A DNA stretch of 64,000 nt from assembly GCA_011033025.1 (NCBI GenBank), contig WFMF01000074.1, positions 372,001-436,000 on the forward strand, in the 5' to 3' direction. A model generated the notes under the pieces. That model searched no databases and was not told the DNA's origin. It saw only the letters and a list, made by a program, of their open reading frames with translations. Both the position numbers and the translations under genes were made by a program. This document shows positions 46,082-56,125 of this stretch, piece after piece (positions within the stretch are counted from its first letter, which is position 1; each line of letters opens with the position of its first letter). The DNA comes from Beroe forskalii. Lineage: Eukaryota > Ctenophora > Nuda > Beroida > Beroidae.

Positions 46082-46545
46082 GTATTCGGACCCCCGTTAT
46101 TCGGACCCCCGTTATTTGGACCCCCGTTATTCGGACCCCCGTTATTCGAACCCCGTTATTCGGACCCCCGTTATTCGGACCCCCGTTATTCGGACCCCCG
46201 TTATTCGGACCCCCGTTATTCGGACCCTGTTATTCGGACCCCCGTTATTCGGACCCCCGTTATTCGGACCCCCGTTATTCGGACCCCTGTTATTCGGACC
46301 CCCGTTATTCGGACCCCCATAACTCGGACCCCCGTTATTCTGGACCCCGTTATTCGGACCCCCGTTACTGGACCCCGTTATTCGGACCCCCCGTTATTCG
46401 GACCCCGTTATTCGGACCCCTGTTATTCGGACCCCGTTATTCGGACCCACGTTATTCGGACCCCCGTTATTCGGACCCCGTTATTCGGACCCCCGTTATT
46501 CAGACCCCCGTTATTCGGACCCCCGTTATTCGGACCCCCATTATA
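46082..46545. repeat. 15-bp minisatellite in element copy 2
   Basis: About 31 units of TTATTCGGACCCCCG and one-base variants, longer than the array in copy 1 (about 26 units). Confidence 0.95.
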
Positions 46546-47354
46546 GCAACCAGATCTAATTTCACGTGCAATAGTCGTATTTAAACTCATTTCAACGTAA
46601 CCAAGTCGAAAATCCCATGTAAATATCAATTTCTTCAAATCCCCTAATTTCCACAAATCGTCCACGTGAACTCACGTGCTGAAATGTAGCACCCAGATCT
46701 AATTTCACGTGCATCAGTCGTATTTGAACTCATTTCAACGTAATCAAGTCGAAAATCGCGTGTAAATATCAATTTCTTTAAATCCCTAATTTCTACAAAA
46801 CGTCCACGTGAACTCACGTGATTCACCATTTCATCGTATATTTCCCATGCCTAGTCACTGCTAGACATGAAGAAACCATTATCAGTTCACCATCGTATCA
46901 CAGAATAGGGATACAGTAAAAATTTTCGTCATAAACGTAATTTCAACCATTCTGCGGCTCACCGCACCTTAGAAAATCGCGTATATCTCGATGAAAAATC
47001 GAGATAGCCCAATGATCCATATGATTTTCTGAAAGCTCTTTAAATTTCCAACTAACGATTTTTCAAAATTTTTGAGCTATCTCCATTCCTTCTTGGTGAA
47101 AAATGCGCTCGAAAATGACCTATTTTCGCTAAAAAAGCAATAAAATTTCGCTAAGTTGATGACGTCATAGTGACGTGAAAATGACGTCACCAGAACTTCT
47201 CTTATAGCCTATAACATTTTCCCATCTTAGATCAACAGAACCTGACCTCGATCATGGCTCTACCATTTCCCGTTCTTGACATCTCGGCTTTCCAAATTTG
47301 CTCCCAATTATCATGATATATCTTATATATTATTATTATTATTATTATTACTCC

Positions 47355-49677
47355 AGTAGCTAGCCAAAGTTGAGTAGGCCTTTCGAGGTCGAGAGAATTT
47401 CTCATCGGAATTTGTTAGTTCAAATGATAACAATCAACTTTGAGGGGGGTAGAAATTTTCAAATTGTGGCGAACAGGGTGACCACGCCCACTTTTGTCAT
47501 TTAATTGGCATGCATGTTCAAAATTCATATCCGCTAGATAGGTCGTAGAGACTTGTTTTTGGGCTCAAACGAATGGCCATGTTTATATTAGACTTAAACA
47601 TATTAGCTCAAATGTCTGAACCGAGTTACAGGCCAAAAGCATTTTTAGCCAAGCGATGGCTAAAAATCGATTATTTTATCATAACTTGGGCTAGGAATAC
47701 GACTGCAGAACAAATCCGTTCATTTTTCAAAAAAAACAGATTTTGTTTATTTTCGGACTTTTGAAAAATATGCGAATGCTTTCAGGAAACCAAGTTATAG
47801 GCAATTGTGATGAACTGTGATGCTCATTTTGATGTCTAATTGCCAAATCTCGTAGAGAAGTTTTGGCCAAATTATGCAAACCATTTTGATACTTCATACA
47901 TTTTGTAAGATTTCAGGCCAAAATAGTGAGCCATACTGAAGTGTTCTGAATTTGCTAGAGAGCATAGTTAATGTATAACACAATTGGCATTTATGACTTT
48001 TATAACATGCAGAAATCGAAAAGGCTTTCCTTTGCCTCGATTTAATCTTGTCTTTTAAAGGGAAAATTTGGGTTAAATTTTTTAGATGCATCATTTTGTT
48101 AGTTATGCAACGGGTCTGAAAAGCATTGGGCAAAAAATGACTTCCCAAAAATTGTGTAAGCATTCAATTTTACTATTCAAGGTAAAATCTTTCAAAAAAA
48201 AATTTCCCCGGGTTTTATGATTGGGAAAAACTCCCCCAAAAGGGAAAACGGTAAGATTTTCCCTTTTTGGGAAAAAAAATTTTTAGTCAACATTTTATTT
48301 AGAACATTTTGAGCATGAGCGAAAGCATTTGACTCAAAATTGATAAAAAATTGATCATAATTGGGCAGAAACTTCAAAGACTCGTTAACTCAAAATAACC
48401 ACAATTGGCATGTTTATATACGACTTGTGAATAAACATATGCCCAAGCAGAAACTCAGTTGCCAAAAACTGGTTTTGGCCATTATCATATGCATGTTTTG
48501 CAGAATCCATGTTTTGATGTGCTTACCAAAATTTTGACCTTCTAAATATACTTCAAACATCCCTCCTGTGATGAAAAAGATTTTTGGGGTCTAAAATTTT
48601 GGTTTGCAGATCAAAACATGGATTCTGCATTCATTTTTTTGCCAAATCTTGCATAGCTATAATGGCCAAAAACCAGTTTTTGGCCTATAACTGAGTTTCT
48701 GAGCATTTTGGGGCATATGTTTATTCACAAGTCGTATATTATAAACATGCCAATTGTGGTTATTTTGAGCTATTAACGAAGTCTTTATGACCTTCCTAGC
48801 CCAAATTATGAACAAATTATCAATTTTGAGCCATCGCGTCAGCTCAAAATGCTTTTTGGCCTGTAACTCGGTTCAGGAGCATTTTAGAGCATATGTTTAT
48901 TCACAAGTCTAATATAAACATGGTCATTGCGATTCGTTTGAGCCCAAAAACAAGTCTCTACGACCTTCCTGGCCTGAAATATGAATTTTTGACATGGAAA
49001 GGCCAAAAAATGGGCATCAAATCCAGTTGCTAAATAGTTCAACATAGCCATTGTGACTATTCTAGACCCCCAAAACCTTTTCTGTCAAACGAGGGATGTT
49101 TGAAGAACATTTTCAGGGTAAAATTTGGTCTCGACCCCAAAACATGGATGCTACATTGATTTTTTGCCAAAAATTCTACAGCGAAAATGACCAAAAATCA
49201 GTTTTTTGCCTATAACTTGGTTTCTGAGGGTTTTAGGGCATATGTTTATTAACAAGTCGTATATAAACATGCCAATTGCGGTTCTTTCGAGCTATGAACG
49301 GAGTCTCTGCGACCTTCCTAGCCCAAGTTATGATAAAATAATCGATTTTTAGCCATCGCTTTGGCTCAAAATGCTTTTTGGCCTGTAACTCGGTTCAGGA
49401 GCGTTTTAGAGCATATGTTTATTAGCAAGTCTAATATAAACATGGCCATTGCGATTCGTTTGAGCCCAAAAACAAGTCTCTACGACCTTCCTAGCCCGAG
49501 ATATGAATTTTTGAACATGTGCGCCAATTAAATGACGAAAAGTGGGCGTGGTCACCTGTTTGCCACTATTTGAAAATTTCTACCCCCCTCAAAGTTGATT
49601 GTTATCATTTGAACTAACAAATTCCGATGAGAAATTCTCTCGACCTCGAAAGGCCTACTCAACTTTGGCTAGCTACT
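47355..49677. mobile_element. 2.3-kb fold-back transposon
   Basis: Terminal inverted repeats of about 350 bp: the left begins AGTAGCTAGCCAAAGTTGAG and the right ends with its complement. The right half contains a tandem duplication (about 48640-49010 and 49190-49510) of sequence that is also complementary to the left arm, so several alternative folds exist. No intact ORF. It inserted into an (ATT)n tract of the element at 45928. The interior around 48180-48290 is homopolymer-rich and may contain base errors. Confidence 0.85.
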
Positions 49678-49786
49678 CTAATATATATCTCACCCTGTGA
49701 CACTCAAATCTCTAACTTATACCCCTGGCCAGTTTTTTCTTTACCGCGGGGGGTTACCGCCCTGGCCAGGGCGGGAATATATATTC

Positions 49787-50284
49787 GTCCTGTGACATCG
49801 ATACATTACTATATAGTCCTGGCAAGGTTACGTTCGAGATATCTCGAGATTTCGGTATACGCATTCACTCGAGAGGGGTTGACTCAAACGTAAAATTTGA
49901 CGAGGAATCGTTTAAGATAGGTTTCGAAGCTCTCAGATGCTTCCTTCACTATTTTCAAACGCAAGTTTTTTTTCTTTTTCTTTTTTTTCTTTTACTGTGA
50001 GGGGGTTGCCGTCCTTGCCAGGACGGAAATATTCGTCCTGTGACATCGATACATTACTATATAGTCCTGGCAAGGTTACGTTCGAGATATCTCGAGATTT
50101 CGGTATACGCATTCACTCGAGAGGGGTCGACTCCTATGTAAAATTTGACGAGGAATCGTTTAAGATAGGTTTCGAAGCTCTCGGATGCTTCCTTCACTAT
50201 TTTCAAACGCAAGTTTTTTTTTCTTTTTCTTTTTTTTCTTTTACTGTGAGGGGGTTGCCGTCCTTGCCAGGACGGAAATAGTGA
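49787..50284. repeat. two tandem ~250-bp units ending in a palindrome
   Basis: Units 49787-50032 and 50037-50284 are nearly identical. Each begins TCGTCCTGTGACATCG, has a T/C tract (TTTTTCTTTTTC), and ends with CCGTCCTTGCCAGGACGG followed by AAATA. The ending is a variant of the palindrome closing the 1.4-kb elements at 40218 and 49780. Confidence 0.9.
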
Positions 50285-51024
50285 CGTTTGTCCCTAGTGT
50301 GCAAAACGTTGTGATTCGTGACGTTACTGTGCAATGTGAACTTTACCAAATAATCCTGTATGACCGGTTTAGTCCATTCACAGACGTAATAAAACAGAAA
50401 AAAAGGATTAAAAGTAGTAAACTTGATGCCTTCTTTTCTATATGAATCTTCAAAAGGGGAATCTATTACCTAATTCAAGAACACATGATTTATTTTACAC
50501 TTTTATGCCCAATAGGTTTTAAATTGCATAAAACAAATCGTTTTAAATTGTAAAGCACTGAACGTTTTAAAAGTTTAAATACGTTTATAAATTGTATAAC
50601 ACAGAACTACTTCCCTAGCTATGCTATGAAGTGTCCCTACAACTTCCACGATCTGGAATATGACCTGATTTAGAGACTGAATTTCCCAGCCAATCAAAGA
50701 ATCGAATCTATCAAACGAACCAATCAACGATCTTTCTTCCAACCGATCTACCGTCTCATCTGTCCAATTAGTAACCCTATTCTTCATTTATCATCTGACA
50801 TATCACTGACTCTTGAAGCGTGTCGTCAAACTTGGGTGAGTGGGTTTCTGGTAATATTGAGACTTTTTGTTATATTGAGACGTTTTATTGCCAAAAATAG
50901 TGATCATTGATTATGAGTTATGACGTAATATTAATGTTGAATGGTGTGCACAAATACGAGGATTTTTTCGTAATAAATCCCCAAATTTCGCCCCAAATAT
51001 CTATGACTCTTATAAAGTTATAAA
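50285..51024. other. intergenic, upstream of the EF-hand gene
   Basis: No coding signal. The 5' UTR or promoter of the gene starting at 51025 is expected here; I see no defining motif. Confidence 0.4.
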
Positions 51025-52154
51025 ATGTACCGTTTCAGTATGGTGAACAGAAGGTCTCTTGGCTCCCTCAACTCCTTAGCTGAAGACTCACTCTCGACCT
51101 TCAACGATGCCTTCACCATATACGGGCACCCCAAGGTCAAGAACGCCCTCAAAGCATTTGGTAAGATCTCAATCTCCAGAATTGGTTCGCTGAAAATTTC
51201 TACTTAAGACTGCAACTGCTAGCAAGGACGCGCAATGCGCATATATTATTTCAATCTCCAGAATGATAATGTTAGTTTTTACTAAACGTTTCTCTGTTTC
51301 AGAGCAGCTGCAGATTGTTCAACTCCCGGAGTACAGAACTGCTCTGAAACTACGAGCTATCCAGAGAAAAATGCAGCGTGAGTTGCTTCAAATGTTATGT
51401 TTTGTAGGAGTTTTATCGAGTGGCGCATACAAGCTTGAAGCAGTTCTGTTAGTCCTTTCACCTTTTCATTTGTGTTTCGTTATCATTGCACCACATGAAA
51501 TGTTTCCTAGTGTTTGTAGATAATAAGAAATATTTCCTTGTGTTCGCAGTGCACCGTATAGATGTCCGCGACATTGTGACAGTGTTCAGCGAGTGTGGAA
51601 TGCCGGCTCCTAATGACGATATCACGGAATCGGAAATGGAACCGATCATTAACGATGTTTGTCTCATGGTAAGTTGGCGAACGGTTTATTTTATCGGAAG
51701 GTTGCGTATGCGTTTTTATTTAAGAGTTTTAGATGAAGGTATGCTATGAAAATCATTGAATTCATTTTTAAATCTAAACTTTGAAAGAATCGCAACGTTT
51801 TCGAGGCTGCCATATCATTTTCTTGGGATACAACTAAGTAAGATGCACGTGTGGTTACGTGTAGTTACTGCGCAGTGCGCGTCACAGCACGTGTAAAACG
51901 CGTTTATTAAGTTATTAAATGCTTGCCACAACAAGTTTGGTAACTGCGCGTCTCAGCACGTGTGGTAACCCGTAGTAACTGCGCGTCACAGTACGTGTAG
52001 TAGCGTGTAGTTAGTAGTTACTGTGCGTTAACACACGTGCAATGTGCGACTATACCACGTGACCTCCTCTCCCCCTTAGGCAGAACGTAACGTTGACACT
52101 ACCATCGTATCGTGCGAGGACCTTATCCTGACTTGGAATGGAGTTTGGAGTTGA
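51025..52154 (+). CDS. short dystrophin-family EF-hand-region protein
   Basis: Four exons, 51025-51160, 51303-51377, 51550-51668 and 52080-52154, give 405 nt (134 aa plus TGA) with phases 1, 1 and 0 matching at each junction (donors GTAAGA, GTGAGT, GTAAGT). The spliced centre reads YRTALKLRAIQRKMQLHRID and VRDIVTVFSECGMP, aligning with the start of the EF-hand-like domain of dystrophin, dystrobrevin and dystrotelin (YRTA-x-KLR...Q motif, then a helix). In those proteins a second EF-hand region and a ZZ zinc finger follow and bind dystroglycan or partners; here the frame ends 24 codons into the last exon, so both are absent. Start alternatives are Met at 51025 or 51040; a TTTCAG acceptor at 51034-51039 makes an upstream 5' exon possible. 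It could be a truncated paralogue, a lineage-specific short gene or a decaying copy. AATAAA lies at 52422-52427. Confidence 0.62.
51850..52050. repeat. CACGTGT/TACTGCGCGTCACAG repeat in intron 3
   Basis: Three to four copies of a unit of about 45 bp built from GTAACTGCGCGTCACAGCAC and GTGTGGTTACGTGTAG. It lies between exons 3 and 4 of the EF-hand gene and places several CACGTG-like E-boxes in a row. Confidence 0.75.
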
Positions 52155-52464
52155 GAGGGATTAGGAATGTTGGAAATCCGACCTGCTTTCAGTCGCTCAC
52201 CGGGAAGTCAGGAGTAGCAACCTCTGACACTTGTTCTCATTGTTCTACCAGATAAGAAATCCCGTAAAATTTCTAACAAAGACCCCTGTATTCCATAACC
52301 CTCAAGTTTAGTTAAAAGTCTATAGACATCAATCTGCAAGACTTTTCTCCAACTCCGTACTTGAACACCAACATGATTCCTTTAGGTAATGCAATGTGGA
52401 GAGCAGTAGGATCTTAATTATAATAAATAACGAGAAATTAATACCAGTGATAAAAACATAATAG

Positions 52465-52520
52465 CCGTGTTAATATGAACAGCCGTGTTAATATGAATAG
52501 CCGTGTTAATATGAACAGAG
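52465..52520. repeat. 18-bp triplicated unit
   Basis: AGCCGTGTTAATATGAAC repeated three times with one substitution. Confidence 0.9.
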
Positions 52521-52590
52521 GAACAGTAGACATTCGTTAATTTCAAACAGAAAAATCCCAGTGATTGCTGTGAAAATTGGCATATTCTTA

Positions 52591-52669
52591 CACTGCAACC
52601 TGTTTTGAATTAATTTCAACACCTAAGCAATGCTTAGGGGTTGCAATTAATTCCAAACAGTTTGCAGTG
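52591..52669. mobile_element. 79-bp hairpin MITE
   Basis: CACTGCAACCTGTTTTGAAT at the left mirrors AATTCCAAACAGTTTGCAGTG-type sequence at the right, with an inner stem CCTAAGCA/TGCTTAGG. Confidence 0.8.
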
Positions 52670-52904
52670 AGCATTTAGATGCCACTTAGTTCTATCATAC
52701 TGGTGATCAAATTTGAATCAAATTCAAGTATAAAAGCTTAGGGAGCACTCTTTTATAGGTAAACATTAAGTTATAACTGTTGTGTTAACAGGGTCATTGG
52801 ATCTAATTCAATTGCAACAGATATGCTTCAATGTGTGTGTATGCGCCGCGCGCTTCCCTTCTGAGCATGGGGAAACGCTCCGCGTGATGCGAACAGGGGT
52901 AATT

Positions 52905-53415
52905 ACGTGTTTAAGCTGTCGTACGATGTATGACCCGCGAAGCGGCTGGCGTCAGCGCTGATTCTCGAAAGGGTCTGTCAACGTCCGACAACGTGTTTAG
53001 CAAGTACTAAAGTTGCTAAACACGTACATCCCTGTCTGCGTTGCGCGGCGCGCGTACGCACACCTATGCGGGCTTAGGAACAACTAAAGCTTTATTAATT
53101 TGTGTGTTGTCAAAATGCAAAAACGATCAATGCATTTATTTGCGTTACGCGGCGCGCTTCTCCAGAAGAGGTTATGACATACATGAGCGCGCGCTTCCCT
53201 TCGTGACTTCCCCTAACCAGGGGTGTCGGGGTTAGGAGCAAGGCGCGGCGCGCGCGTAAAACTAGGGATCTGGTTAGAGCAACTTCGTGACAAACTTCCC
53301 ATTTGCTAATATTGAATAACTCGTTTGACGTCGACAGACCCTGGCCCTCTCGAGAGTCAGCGCCGCGCGCGCGGCGCCAGCGCTGGTGTCAGCGGGTCAA
53401 TATACATCATACGAC
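52905..53415. mobile_element. ~510-bp CG-rich element with imperfect TIRs
   Basis: Left 52908-52985 (GTCGTACGATGTATGACCCG, then GCGTCAGCGCTGATTCTCGA) is mirrored at 53322-53413 (CGAGAGTCAGCG, CCAGCGCTGGTGTCAGCGGG, CATCATACGAC). The interior has many GGCGCGCG words, a hairpin ACGTGTTTAGCA/TGCTAAACACGT at 52991-53026 and the palindrome GCGCCGCGCGCGCGGCGC near 53360. Confidence 0.65.
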
Positions 53416-54820
53416 AACTAATAACACACTAGGGTGGTGGTTTACTGGCCTCAATCTCATATGTCATATATCTTGTAACTTTTAGTTGAAAGACTAATTG
53501 TGTAATTGGTGCATTGGGCAGTCCCTTAAAAGTTGTAGGATGTTACCCTACCCTCCGCCGCGCACACAACGTTTCCCTCCTAACTTCAGAGTGTTGCGCG
53601 CTAGGGATGGGAGAAATCCATCAACTTAAAAGGAGGAAAAGAATGGGATTCTCGATCTCATGAATGAGCAAGAAGGTGATCTGCAATTTGCTTGGCTGTA
53701 GTCACACACAAACTCAATGGCAATTTGGTTGAGCAAGTAGGTGAGATCTTTGGTGAAGCAAGGAATATTGAATGATAAAAATGGATTTATTTAGAAGTAC
53801 TTGAAATCGTTGAACTTATGGAGCCTTAGAAACTAACATATCACGATATTTCTCTTGATTGGTATTATGAAACTCATCTTAGTAAAATGCTTTGGTTGAA
53901 TTTATTGTTTCACTTATTGTTTCATTGACATATCATCAAATGATTGGCACTTGTGATTTGTCCTTGGCCTCTTTCACAATCAAAACACACTCCACAGGTG
54001 CAGTGTGCTGGGGCGGCAGGCTTGGGGCACAGGCCTGCCGCGTCCACCTGCAGTCCTGTCCTTGGGGCACTGCACACATGGGGGATACTTTGTCTTGGGA
54101 GTGCCTGACCTGGCCTTCCTAAGCCCAGGAAGAGATAGGTGTGTGCCATTAGCCATTAAGCAAGGAGACAGGGATAAGTGTTTAGCAGCCAACCTGGCCA
54201 TGACATTCACAAGCTCAGGAACCTTTTGTGGCCCTCTGACTTGTTTGGACCCACTTTGGGAATTTTTTCACCTATTTAGTTCTAAATGAAGATGAAATTT
54301 ATGGCCTGCTGAAGCCGGGGTTTATAGGGGGACCAAGGGGTGCCATTGCAAAAACACAGTCAATTTATCCTTTGTGCCGTAATTCAGCTTTGATATGATA
54401 CACCATATCATCTGAGTGTCTCACTTAAATGTCGTTTGTTTGGATCACACTTTGTGTTGAGGGGATATTTTTCAAAAGAAAACTATTTCAGATATTTCCT
54501 ACAATGAAGATGAATTTATTGGTTGTTAAATTCAATTGCTTATAGTATTGACCAAGTGGGAATCCATTGCAAAAATGGATTTAAAATTTACTTTTGTTTT
54601 GATTAATTCATGCCAAAGTATGGTCAATTACTGCTGTAAATTGTAAGTGCCTGAACGATGCACCAATTTCAAAATGCAGAGTTAAGGCAAACCTATTTGT
54701 TTTATTAAACTTATTTGTTTTATTACTCCACCAAAATGTTTTACGAAGTATTTGCAATGAAATCCATCCTGCCATCAAATCTTATGAATTCCTTATAGTA
54801 TATCATTTAGTACCTTAAGG
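53416..54820. other. intergenic, upstream of the SUPT7L homologue
   Basis: No supported gene. A GC-rich block at 54000-54290 contains the stem GCGGCAGGC/GCCTGCCGC (54012-54041) and differs in composition from its AT-rich flanks; overlapping ORFs on both strands there lack recognisable features. Confidence 0.4.
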
Positions 54821-55717
54821 ATGCCTAATCAATTGTGGGGAGAGATAAATGATGAAGCAGAAATCGACCACAGTATTGTGAATCTCAAACCTGCAAGCAT
54901 GTTTATTCCAAAACCTTGTAGCTTCAAAGGAATCCATGATGATACACCTGATCATCCATTTCTTAGACCTCCATTGTCACACAAAGGAATCAACACTGTC
55001 TTGCATGCTATTGATTTAGTTAAACACAATCGTGAAATCAACATTCAGAAGAACCAGCTACATAACAGAATTAACAAAACCAAGGGAGAATGTGAGATTC
55101 CTGAAATCCATCCTCCTCCTGATGAATTTTGTCCTAGTCTATCTGATATCACGAAGCCTTCAGAGAGTAGTGTCATCAAATTAGTTGATGTTCCAGCAAT
55201 ATCAATGCAAACTGCAAATGTCCTCCTCAAGAAATCAACAGCTTCCATTTTATGTCATGTGGGATTCACCACTGCTGATTCTGATGCTCTAGATAGTTTG
55301 ACAGAAGTTTTTGGTGACTATATTCATAAGTTTTGTCTAGAACTTCGAAAACAGCAAGACAAAGCTCTTTTGAATGATAAAAGTACATATACTGATGTTT
55401 TTGAATCAACTCTTTATGAACATAAAATAAGAGGTTATGATGAATTTATCAGGTATGTCAAGAGCAATATCATTGATTACACTCTCAAATTAGATGATAA
55501 GAGACAAGAAATAGAAGCTGAGTATTCTATTCTTTGCAAACTTCCAAAAGAATCAACAAGGTCAATTCCAGGCCATTTCCCATCAGTAAACTCTATTGAT
55601 CTTTTGAAGGGGGACTTCGGACCTGAACCTGCATCCCCGTCCATCATCCCTGATCATAATGATCCCATATCCAGAGATGTTTTTATGCATGAGCCAAATG
55701 GCATATTTTATAATTGA
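54821..55717 (+). CDS. SUPT7L: STAGA/SAGA complex 65 kDa subunit gamma homologue
   Basis: 298 codons in a single exon. SUPT7L (STAF65-gamma, yeast Spt7-like) is a structural subunit of the SAGA/STAGA histone acetyltransferase co-activator; its histone-fold region pairs within the complex core in the nucleus. The N-terminus (NQLWGEI) and the segment HAIDLVKHNREINIQ match vertebrate SUPT7L (YWGEI, HTIQLIQHNRRL). The histone-fold stretch at about residues 130-240 aligns closely: SILCHVGFTTADSDALDSLT then EVFGDYIHKFCLELRK, with FIRYVKSNIIDY and KLDDKRQEIEAEY behind it. It is shorter than human SUPT7L (about 414 aa), mostly in the C-terminal acidic tail. An in-frame TGA at 54785 with no other Met before 54821 fixes the start. 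No intron is present and no poly(A) tract follows, so intron loss is as likely as a retrocopy. The stop at 55715-55717 lies about 410 bp before the RECK start. Confidence 0.9.
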   Translation: MPNQLWGEINDEAEIDHSIVNLKPASMFIPKPCSFKGIHDDTPDHPFLRPPLSHKGINTVLHAIDLVKHNREINIQKNQLHNRINKTKGECEIPEIHPPPDEFCPSLSDITKPSESSVIKLVDVPAISMQTANVLLKKSTASILCHVGFTTADSDALDSLTEVFGDYIHKFCLELRKQQDKALLNDKSTYTDVFESTLYEHKIRGYDEFIRYVKSNIIDYTLKLDDKRQEIEAEYSILCKLPKESTRSIPGHFPSVNSIDLLKGDFGPEPASPSIIPDHNDPISRDVFMHEPNGIFYN

Positions 55718-56125
55718 TTTTTGCTTTCCCTAATCTACCCCTTGATGATTATGTATGTAATTATTTCGTTATGCTGTTTACAATTTCCATTGTTCCTTGT
55801 TTAAGCTGTTTGCAAGTCATGCAAGGTATTAAGAATGACATATTTACACTAATTTAATAATTTTTCTTTTATTTATGAATTGTTCAGTATTTGAATTTTG
55901 CTTAAATTTAATCAAATTTCATATTTGTATCACTTATTTAGTCAAAAGTTTTACAATGGAGGAATACTGTGATCTTTTTGAAAAATGATTCCTCCTGTGC
56001 TGTACCATATTGGATGGCATCCTATTTTCTTTCTTAATTCCATCTTTTATAGTACAAAATCTCGAAATAGGTAAAAGGAAGCAAATGATGTGAAGGCATT
56101 CAAATCAACATGAGATCCCATTGAA

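Larger units (their letters stand above)
45928..49780. mobile_element. copy 2 of the 1.4-kb minisatellite element, split by a fold-back transposon
   Basis: Left part 45928-47350 matches 38799-40127. The right end 49684-49780 matches 40128-40218, including the terminal palindrome CCGCCCTGGCCAGGGCGG. The opening hairpin here is cleaner than in copy 1: 54-bp arms containing GGACGGTTGGTCTAGTAACC. The intervening 47355-49677 is a separate insertion. Confidence 0.8.

Noticed and set aside
53892-54289. Overlapping ORFs in the GC-rich block before SUPT7L
   Set aside because: Open on both strands because of base composition; no conserved motif and no splice logic.
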